From NCBI GenBank assembly GCA_023301405.1, contig JALZUX010000039.1, positions 1-6,079 of the forward strand: DNA of 6,079 nt, in the 5' to 3' direction. A program made the translations under genes and the position numbers. Below, in pieces: positions 1 to 4,945 of the stretch. The DNA is from Granulosicoccaceae bacterium. GTDB taxonomy: Bacteria > Pseudomonadota > Gammaproteobacteria > Granulosicoccales > Granulosicoccaceae. The number at the start of each line of letters is the position of its first letter. The stretch's first letter is position 1. The notes under the pieces were generated by a model. That model was not told the DNA's origin and made no database searches. It saw nothing but the letters and a program-made list of their open reading frames with translations.

Positions 1-2724
1 ATTTATCGTGACATCAGCAACGGCGTTGTACCGTCAGGTATCGAATATTACATGCCGCTGTTTCTCGAAGAGATGGTCACGATATTTGACTACTTATCGA
101 AAGACGCGCTGGTGGTGCAATGTGGCAATTGCCAATCCGCCATGACTGACTTCATCGAGCAAGCCGAAGAACGCTATGAACAGCGCCGATACGACATCGA
201 AAGACCAGTGCTTTCGCCTGATAAATTATTTCTAGACGCCGACACCACCACCGGACTGATCAAAGAAAAGCGCAGAGTTAACATCACCAACGCCGAACTA
301 CCAGACAGTGGCAGCAATCATAACTTCGCCACCAAATCTCCCGGCAAATACCCGATCACTGTGCGGATGGATCAACCGCTTGGTATGCTGAAAGCATTTC
401 TCAGTGACTTCAACGGACGCGTGCTTTTCGCATCAGAATCCGCCGGTCGTCGAGAAGCATTCATGGAAATGCTGATTGGCAACAATATCGCCGTTGCCAG
501 TGTTGCCGGTTTCAGTGAGTTTGCACAAAGTGATCGCAAATACAGCATTTGCGCCGCCCCCCTTGACGACGGCTTAAACGTTCCTGCCGCAGGCATCGCG
601 ATCATATGCGAATCGCAACTCACCGGAAACAAAACAAGCCATTCACGACGCACTAGACGCCGGCCTACTCAAGACAGCGATGCCGTCATCGCCAACCTGG
701 CTGACCTGACACTCGGCGCGCCGGTGGTACACATTGATCACGGGGTTGGACGCTATCAAGGGTTAATCACCCTCGACATCGGTGGCACCAGTACCGAATA
801 CCTGTCACTGATTTACGCCAAAGAAGACAAACTCTACGTGCCGGTATCATCACTGCACTTGATCAGTCGCTACACCGGTGCATCAGAGGAATCAGCACCG
901 TTACACAAACTGGGCGGCGAACAATGGCAGAAAGTGAAACGCCGGGCAGCAGAAAAAGCCCATGACGTGGCCGCTGAACTTCTTGAAATACATGCACGCC
1001 GCGCTGCAAAAGAAGGCCATGCCTACACCGAAGACACCAACAACTACCCGATGTTCGCCGAGTCCTTTCCGTTTGAGGAAACGCCCGATCAGGCACGCGC
1101 TATTGAAGATGTGGTAAAAGACATGCGCTCACCACAACCCATGGATCGAGTGGTTTGTGGTGATGTCGGCTTTGGTAAAACGGAAGTCGCCATGCGCGCC
1201 GCATTTGTTGCGGTAGACGGTGGCAAGCAAGTAACCATCCTGGTACCCACTACATTGCTGGCGCATCAACACCATAAAAACTTCCTTGATCGCTTTGCAG
1301 ACTGGCCAGTCAAAATTGAATGCTTGTCACGCTTTGTTTCTAACAAAGAGCAACAAGTCATCATTAACGATTTGCAAGCAGGCAAAGTTGATATCGTTAT
1401 TGGTACTCATAAATTGCTGCAAAAGTCAGTCAAGTTTAATAACCTTGGTCTGGTTATTATTGATGAAGAACATCGCTTCGGTGTGCGCCATAAAGAACAC
1501 ATGAAAGCGCTGCGTGCTGAAATTGACATGCTAACGCTTACTGCCACACCCATTCCACGAACCTTAAATATGGGCCTGGCGGGTCTGCGCGATTTATCGA
1601 TCATCGCCACCCCACCGCCGAATCGTCATGCCATTAAAACGTTTGTCGGTGAATGGTCAGACACTCAGGTCAGAGAAGCCTGCCAACGCGAACTTGGCCG
1701 TGGTGGCCAGGTGTACTTTTTACACAATGAAGTAAAATCGATAGACAGAATTGCGCGCCAGATCGAAGAAATAGTTCCACAGGCGTCCATTCAAGTAGCG
1801 CACGGACAAATGCGCGAGCGTGAACTTGAAAATGTAATGCTCGATTTTTATCACCAGCGCTTTAACATATTATTGTGTACCACCATCGTGGAAAGCGGCA
1901 TCGATGTACCCACTGCCAATACCATCATTATCAACCGTGCTGACAAACTAGGCCTTGCCCAATTACATCAGTTGCGAGGTCGCGTTGGCCGGTCACATCA
2001 CCGGGCTTACGCCTACCTGATTGCACCGCCCGAAAAATCCATGACCAAAGACGCTGAAAAGCGACTGACCGCGCTGGAATCCCATGAGGATCTAGGCGTC
2101 GGATTTACCCTTGCCACCCACGACCTTGAAATCCGTGGCGCTGGCGAATTACTGGGCGACGAGCAAAGCGGCCAAATTCAGGAAATTGGCTTCAGTCTCT
2201 ACACACAGCTACTAGAGCGCGCAGTAAGTGCCTTGAAATCCGGCAAAATACCAGACATAGAATCGCCGCTTGCGCTATCAACTGAAGTCGATATCGGCAT
2301 GCCCGCGATACTTCCAGCCGATTACGTTGCTGATGTTCACACCCGATTAATCATATACAAACGCATTGCCAACGCGATCAACGACGAAGAGCTAAAAGAA
2401 CTTAAAATCGAGCTGATCAATCGGTTTGGCCTATTGCCTGACACCGCCAAGCATCTATTCGCCAGTACCGAACTCAAGTTAAAATGCCAGCACCTCGGGG
2501 TTACACGACTGCAGGCGGGCAGCTCTGGTGGCCGACTGGAGTTTGACGACAAACCCAACATTGATGCCGAGGTTCTGATTAGCTTAATTCAAAAATCGCC
2601 AGCAGAATTCAGCTTCGACGGCAAAAACACGCTGCGCTTCAAACAAGAACTGGATGATGCAGAAGAAAGAATAGAGTACATTGAGCACTTGCTTCAGAAA
2701 TTCCGACTTAACACGGCGGCTTAA
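1..2724 (+). CDS. mfd: Transcription-repair coupling factor Mfd, 5' end outside window
   Basis: Mfd is a cytoplasmic ATP-driven DNA translocase that removes RNA polymerase stalled at lesions and recruits UvrA for nucleotide excision repair. The frame is open from base 1 (IYRDISNGVVPSGIEYYMPL), so the ATG at 52 is internal. 907 residues are present; the family is about 1,150 long, so roughly 240 N-terminal residues, including much of the UvrB-like module, lie upstream. In window residues, the CarD-like RNA polymerase-interacting domain starts near 239 (GAPVVHIDHGVGRYQG). Helicase motifs follow: Walker A GDVGFGKT at 387 (1159-1182), DEEH at 488 (1462-1473), TATPIPRT (from 1540), QLRGRVGRS (1969-1995) with SHHRAYAYL after it, as in the TRG translocation motif. 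The C-terminal TRCF domain lies at about 765-870. I see no frameshift or lost motif. The stop is TAA at 2722-2724, four bases before csiV. Confidence 0.97.
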   Translation: MYRDISNGVVPSGIEYYMPLFLEEMVTIFDYLSKDALVVQCGNCQSAMTDFIEQAEERYEQRRYDIERPVLSPDKLFLDADTTTGLIKEKRRVNITNAELPDSGSNHNFATKSPGKYPITVRMDQPLGMLKAFLSDFNGRVLFASESAGRREAFMEMLIGNNIAVASVAGFSEFAQSDRKYSICAAPLDDGLNVPAAGIAIICESQLTGNKTSHSRRTRRRPTQDSDAVIANLADLTLGAPVVHIDHGVGRYQGLITLDIGGTSTEYLSLIYAKEDKLYVPVSSLHLISRYTGASEESAPLHKLGGEQWQKVKRRAAEKAHDVAAELLEIHARRAAKEGHAYTEDTNNYPMFAESFPFEETPDQARAIEDVVKDMRSPQPMDRVVCGDVGFGKTEVAMRAAFVAVDGGKQVTILVPTTLLAHQHHKNFLDRFADWPVKIECLSRFVSNKEQQVIINDLQAGKVDIVIGTHKLLQKSVKFNNLGLVIIDEEHRFGVRHKEHMKALRAEIDMLTLTATPIPRTLNMGLAGLRDLSIIATPPPNRHAIKTFVGEWSDTQVREACQRELGRGGQVYFLHNEVKSIDRIARQIEEIVPQASIQVAHGQMRERELENVMLDFYHQRFNILLCTTIVESGIDVPTANTIIINRADKLGLAQLHQLRGRVGRSHHRAYAYLIAPPEKSMTKDAEKRLTALESHEDLGVGFTLATHDLEIRGAGELLGDEQSGQIQEIGFSLYTQLLERAVSALKSGKIPDIESPLALSTEVDIGMPAILPADYVADVHTRLIIYKRIANAINDEELKELKIELINRFGLLPDTAKHLFASTELKLKCQHLGVTRLQAGSSGGRLEFDDKPNIDAEVLISLIQKSPAEFSFDGKNTLRFKQELDDAEERIEYIEHLLQKFRLNTAA

Positions 2725-2728
2725 CCCG

Positions 2729-3436
2729 ATGAATTTAACCGATTGCGCACGACCTGCAGCTCGACAGATCAAAAATCTTGCGTTGCTAACGGGCCTGCTG
2801 ATTGCCGGACCACTACACGCTATTGACTACGACGTAGAAATCATCGTGTTTGAGCACATTCGCAATACCGATGTCGGTCGTGCAGATACGCTAATGCTAC
2901 CCGTTATACCCGGCGCGCAACCAATCCCGGCCCTACAACTTGAAGCGAATTCAACCGACACCACCCAAGATCCCAACGCGCTAATTCGGCCATTGACAAC
3001 ACTGCGTCTACAAGACCAGGCCACGCAAATTAGCACTTCTAACAATCACCGGCTTGTTTATCACGGTGGTTGGCGGCAAACAGACTTCAGCCAGGAAGCA
3101 GCGCCATATATGCAAATAGCGCTAGGGCAACCGCTACAAATGTTCGCCGAACGCGGCGATGCTGACAGCCAGTATTTGCGCGGCTATAGCACACCACCGG
3201 CATCCCGACTCACCGATCAACAACCCGCCACCACGTTATACGGTGGCATCAAAGTCTGGGTAGGCCGATTTTTGCATTTCGACACACTACTCGCTTACAC
3301 ACCACAAGGTGGTACACGATCATATACGATGAAATCAGAAAGACGAATGCGCAGCAGACAACTGCACTACATTGATAATCCTCGCTTCGGCATCATCACC
3401 AAAATATTTCCGGTCGATGAAACAGCGGCAAATTAA
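2729..3436 (+). CDS. csiV: CsiV-family peptidoglycan-binding periplasmic protein
   Basis: This 235-residue secreted protein fits the CsiV family (formerly DUF2803). In Vibrio cholerae CsiV binds peptidoglycan and is needed for PBP1A-dependent wall synthesis through its lipoprotein activator; that role is inferred here by family. Residues 1-31 look like a signal peptide: basic RPAARQIK, hydrophobic LALLTGLLIAG, then probable cleavage after LHA31. The mature start IDYDVEIIVFEH and the C-terminal RMRSRQLHYIDNPRFGIITKI are the conserved family blocks that support the call. I chose ATG 2729 because it puts the signal peptide at the N terminus. An in-frame ATG at 2681 would overlap mfd and add 16 residues ahead of the signal sequence. 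The 4-base gap after mfd and the lack of a good Shine-Dalgarno suggest translational coupling to mfd. The main uncertainty is the exact function, not the family. Confidence 0.82.
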   Translation: MNLTDCARPAARQIKNLALLTGLLIAGPLHAIDYDVEIIVFEHIRNTDVGRADTLMLPVIPGAQPIPALQLEANSTDTTQDPNALIRPLTTLRLQDQATQISTSNNHRLVYHGGWRQTDFSQEAAPYMQIALGQPLQMFAERGDADSQYLRGYSTPPASRLTDQQPATTLYGGIKVWVGRFLHFDTLLAYTPQGGTRSYTMKSERRMRSRQLHYIDNPRFGIITKIFPVDETAAN

Positions 3437-3513
3437 TGAATTTTCAAAACAGCATCGATCTGCAGTAACTTTTGCTTATTGATAACCAGCAACTAATTCA
3501 ACGGTAGAGACCC

Positions 3514-3909
3514 ATGGTTAAAAAGGGCATTAAAACTCTGATGGCCGAGGCAAATGAAGTCATTGAAACCATCACCGCTAAAGAGGCGATAGCAATCAGC
3601 GGCAATGACGACGTTACTATTGTCGACCTAAGAGACATTCGCGAGCTCTATCACGAAGGGCGCATACCAGACTCAGAACATGCGCCACGCGGAATGCTTG
3701 AATTCTGGGTTGACCCCGACAGCCCTTACCACAAGCCCGTATTTGCCAATGGCAACCGATTAGTGCTGCACTGTGCAATAGGATGGCGCTCAGCACTTGC
3801 CGCCAAAGCCCTTCACGACATGGGACTAGAAAACGTTTGCCATATCGACACCGGCTTCAAAGGCTGGAAGGAATCCGGCGGTGAGATTGAAGAAGTCAAA
3901 AAGAAGTAA
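3514..3909 (+). CDS. Single-domain rhodanese-like sulfurtransferase
   Basis: A 131-residue cytoplasmic rhodanese-homology protein, expected to carry a persulfide on its active-site cysteine and pass sulfur to an acceptor; the physiological donor and acceptor cannot be read from sequence. Visible marks are VDLRD at 37-41 (the CH2A-like strand), HAPRG at 56-60, and the active-site loop CAIGWRS with Cys87 and Arg92, the usual C-x4-R spacing, so it should be active. GFKGW at 114-118 is the typical C-terminal rhodanese end, followed by a charged Glu/Lys tail. No signal peptide or membrane segment is seen. The start at 3514 has only a weak purine run (GGTAGAGA, 3503-3510) upstream. ATG 3541 (MAEANEVIETI) is an alternative, but I recall family members with a similar N-terminal extension. 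The 77-base gap after csiV contains no clear terminator, so it may be read from the mfd-csiV transcript. The specific role is unknown. Confidence 0.9.
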   Translation: MVKKGIKTLMAEANEVIETITAKEAIAISGNDDVTIVDLRDIRELYHEGRIPDSEHAPRGMLEFWVDPDSPYHKPVFANGNRLVLHCAIGWRSALAAKALHDMGLENVCHIDTGFKGWKESGGEIEEVKKK

Positions 3910-3945
3910 ACGTCAGGCACTCACCTGTTAATTAACAAATCAGCC

Positions 3946-3987
3946 GCAGGGAAAGTAAGACAGGCCAGTATCCCCGCACTTTTCTTT
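3946..3987 (+). terminator. Weak candidate intrinsic terminator after the rhodanese gene
   Basis: GCAGGG (3946-3951) can pair with CCCCGC (3972-3977) with one A-C mismatch across a 20-base loop, and is followed by the T-rich run ACTTTTCTTT (3978-3987). The stem is short and the loop long, so this is marginal. A second, even weaker stem, CAGG/CCTG (3914-3917 and 3924-3927), lies closer to the stop codon before TTAATTAA. Neither is convincing alone. The 159-base gap suggests that tpm has its own promoter, but I found no good -35/-10 pair in it. Confidence 0.22.
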
Positions 3988-4057
3988 CAAACACAACAGC
4001 TCGCTGATCACTAACTAACGCTTTAAATTTACGCTAGCGATACTACTGCTTTTGCAT

Positions 4058-4062
4058 AGAGG
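4058..4062 (+). promoter_or_regulatory. Ribosome binding site of tpm
   Basis: AGAGG lies 6 bases before the ATG at 4069. It is the clearest Shine-Dalgarno of the internal genes and fixes the tpm start, which agrees with the conserved N-terminal EFWNQRW block of the family. Confidence 0.7.
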
Positions 4063-4068
4063 TTTACG

Positions 4069-4713
4069 ATGGAAGCTGAATTCTGGAACCAACGTTGGGC
4101 GTTAAATAAAATTGGCTTCCACGAAGGTGAAACCAATGCCTTACTGGCAAAGTACTTTGGTCAATTGCAGCTTAAGAAAAACAGCCGTATCTTCCTGCCC
4201 CTATGTGGCAAGACCCGGGATATTGCATGGTTGCTTTCACAGGATGTACGCATCGTAGGCATCGAACTTAACCAACAGGCTGTCGAACAACTATTTAATG
4301 AATTAAACATCAAACCAAACATTACGCAGGTCGGTAACCTGCAACATTTCAGTCACCATAATATCGACATATTTGTCGGTGACATTTTTGATCTTTCACC
4401 ACATACACTTGGCTCGGTGGATGCCATTTATGATCGTGCAGCATTGGTCGCCCTGCCACAAGAAATGCGATCCCAATACTCCACACACTTGATCGGCATC
4501 ACCAACAATGCGCCTCAACTTCTTATTTGCTTCGAATACGATCAAACCTTGATGAACGGACCGCCGTTCTCGATCAATGCCATTGAAGTTGAACGGCAAT
4601 ATGCTGATCACTGCGATATCACGTTGATCAACACTGTTGAAGTCACTAACGGTCTACGCAATCAAATACCTGCAACAGAATCTGTGTGGATATTGCACCG
4701 CAAGACCAGTTAG
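4069..4713 (+). CDS. tpm: Thiopurine S-methyltransferase (TPMT) family protein
   Basis: A 214-residue cytoplasmic, SAM-dependent methyltransferase of the TPMT family. Bacterial members methylate thiopurines in vitro, and some methylate selenium or tellurium oxyanions (Pseudomonas Tpm), giving volatile products; the natural substrate here is unknown. The length matches bacterial members. Visible blocks are EFWNQRW (4-10) and GFHEG (16-20) at the N terminus, then the SAM-binding Rossmann motif PLCGKTRD (44-51) and the acidic strand end GIEL (64-67). GDIFDL (104-109), YDRAALVALP (121-130) and NGPPFS (163-168) follow. The whole family pattern is intact. It stands alone, with 159 bases before and 232 bases after it, so it is probably its own transcription unit. 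The stop is TAG at 4711-4713. A detoxification role is an inference. Confidence 0.92.
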   Translation: MEAEFWNQRWALNKIGFHEGETNALLAKYFGQLQLKKNSRIFLPLCGKTRDIAWLLSQDVRIVGIELNQQAVEQLFNELNIKPNITQVGNLQHFSHHNIDIFVGDIFDLSPHTLGSVDAIYDRAALVALPQEMRSQYSTHLIGITNNAPQLLICFEYDQTLMNGPPFSINAIEVERQYADHCDITLINTVEVTNGLRNQIPATESVWILHRKTS

Positions 4714-4735
4714 TGCAAATAGTCGACAATTTGCA
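4714..4735. repeat. Perfect inverted repeat directly after tpm
   Basis: TGCAAAT (4714-4720) and ATTTGCA (4729-4735) form a 7-base-pair inverted repeat around an 8-base spacer that contains GTCGAC. It begins on the base after the tpm stop. There is no T-run behind it on the + strand, so it is a poor intrinsic terminator. It could be an mRNA 3'-end stabilising hairpin or an operator for the creatinase promoter. It is seen in sequence only. Confidence 0.4.
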
Positions 4736-4746
4736 AAATAGTGATC

Positions 4747-4785
4747 AAAACAGCCTTTTACTGACTAGCGAAAACAGCCAACTAG
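4747..4785. repeat. Short direct repeats upstream of the creatinase leader
   Basis: AAAACAGCC occurs at 4747-4755 and again at 4771-4779, 24 bases apart start to start. ACTAG occurs at 4764-4768 and 4781-4785, 17 bases apart. They sit just before the promoter-like TATAAA, where a regulator might bind, but both are short and could be chance in an AT-rich stretch. Confidence 0.25.
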
Positions 4786-4788
4786 GTG

Positions 4789-4794
4789 TATAAA
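4789..4794 (+). promoter_or_regulatory. Possible -10 element for the creatinase leader transcript
   Basis: TATAAA, followed by T and preceded by TG, matches a sigma-70 -10 element in five of six positions. It would place transcription start near 4800-4802, just at the first helix of the structured leader. No -35 box is found at 16-18 bases (TAGCGA-like sequence there). CTGACT at 4761-4766 resembles TTGACA but is 22 bases away. If it is real, the promoter probably needs an activator. Confidence 0.28.
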
Positions 4795-4805
4795 TCGGTC
4801 AGGCA

Positions 4806-4919
4806 ATGGCGATGGCGTCGCCAACACAGCCCGCAGTGGCTGTGCGCCTGCGAACTCTGCTACCACCAACGGCAGTGCTCGCCTTCATCCTGAACGCCCG
4901 GAATATTTCCGGGGCGTAG
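4806..4919 (+). CDS. Candidate leader peptide (upstream ORF) of creatinase
   Basis: ATG 4806 opens a 37-codon frame ending at TAG 4917-4919, 26 bases before the creatinase ATG. A second in-frame ATG at 4812 gives 35 codons and has AGG (4801-4803) 8 bases upstream, a better Shine-Dalgarno spacing than the first ATG. The peptide starts MAMASPTQP, has two arginines (VRLR), a hydrophobic middle containing a Pro-Pro pair (LLPPTAVLAFIL), and ends NARNISGA. I do not recognise it. It is not a run of one amino acid, so it does not look like a classical amino-acid attenuator. The stop codon lies at the foot of the SD-trapping hairpin, so a ribosome ending or pausing there would cover that hairpin's 5' arm and expose the creatinase Shine-Dalgarno. 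The frame is short enough to arise by chance, hence modest confidence. Confidence 0.4.
   Translation: MAMASPTQPAVAVRLRTLLPPTAVLAFILNARNISGA
4895..4916 (+). promoter_or_regulatory. Leader hairpin P5, possible switching helix
   Basis: Bases 4895-4903 pair with 4907-4916 to give 9 base pairs with one bulged G (4914) and a TAT loop. It resembles a terminator stem, but the sequence after it (TAGACCC) has no T-run. Its 3' strand, TCCGGG at 4908-4913, can instead pair with CCCGGA at 4921-4926, which would open this hairpin and the next. Confidence 0.55.
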
Positions 4920-4939
4920 ACCCGGATCAACCGGAGTCT
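4918..4939 (+). promoter_or_regulatory. Hairpin P6 sequestering the creatinase ribosome binding site
   Basis: AGACCCGG (4918-4925) pairs with CCGG and GTCT (4931-4934, 4936-4939) to give 8 base pairs with one bulged A (4935) and loop ATCAA. The creatinase Shine-Dalgarno GGAG (4933-4936), 9 bases before ATG 4946, is buried in the 3' strand. Translation should therefore be low unless this hairpin is opened, by a competing pairing or by a ribosome on the upstream frame. Confidence 0.6.
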
Positions 4940-4945
4940 CTACAC

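Larger units (their letters stand above)
4795..4945 (+). ncRNA. Structured 5' leader of creatinase mRNA, candidate cis-regulatory RNA
   Basis: The GC-rich 150 bases before creatinase fold on paper as follows. P1, CAGGC (4800-4804) with GCCTG (4846-4850), may extend by TCG/CGA past a 2-base bulge, and closes a tight three-way junction. P2 is TGGCGA/TCGCCA (4807-4812, 4818-4823) with a 5-base loop. P3 is CACAGCC/GGCTGTG (4825-4831, 4838-4844) with a 6-base loop. Junction linkers are only 2, 1 and 1 bases. A weak CTGC/GCAG stem (4857-4860, 4872-4875) follows, then hairpins P5 (4895-4916) and P6 (4918-4939); P6 holds the Shine-Dalgarno. I compared it from memory with guanidine-I, guanidine-II, glycine, cobalamin and TPP riboswitches and found none of their conserved cores. 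It also contains a 37-codon frame, so it may work as a peptide attenuator rather than a ligand-binding RNA. Confidence 0.5.

Noticed and set aside
598..700. Possible frameshift in mfd at the Arg-rich segment SRRTRRRPTQDSD
   Set aside because: Family members have a similar basic linker here (E. coli has an RRRQDSRR-like stretch), and the frame continues straight into the conserved RNA polymerase-interacting domain.
1286..1504. A +1-frame 72-codon open frame inside mfd
   Set aside because: It lies wholly within the conserved mfd helicase region and has no family resemblance.
52..2724. ATG at 52 as the mfd start
   Set aside because: The frame is open back to base 1 with family-conserved residues (SNGVVPSGIEYY), so the true start is upstream of the window.
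372..3045. Minus-strand open frames of 62-93 codons opposite mfd and csiV (for example 372-653, 863-1096, 2337-2561, 2827-3045)
   Set aside because: They are low-complexity, Ser/Arg-rich translations antisense to well-conserved coding sequence, with no recognisable domain.
2681..3436. Longer csiV frame starting at ATG 2681
   Set aside because: It would overlap mfd by 44 bases and put 16 extra residues before the signal peptide.
4795..4815. Glycine riboswitch, suggested by TCAGGCAA near 4799-4806 and the sarcosine/glycine link
   Set aside because: The purine-rich GGAGAG and GAAGGRGCAA parts that must precede the CAGGCA segment are missing.
4895..4925. Hairpin P5 as an intrinsic terminator of tpm
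   Set aside because: It is followed by TAGACCCGG, with no T-run, and lies 180 bases after the tpm stop.
4781..4945. Guanidine-I (ykkC) riboswitch, suggested by ACTAGG at 4781-4786, GGTC at 4797-4800 and the guanidino substrate of creatinase
   Set aside because: The conserved ykkC core (ACGGAGGG...AAAAGCCCGGGAG type) is absent. The ACGR-loop hairpin pair of guanidine-II is also absent.
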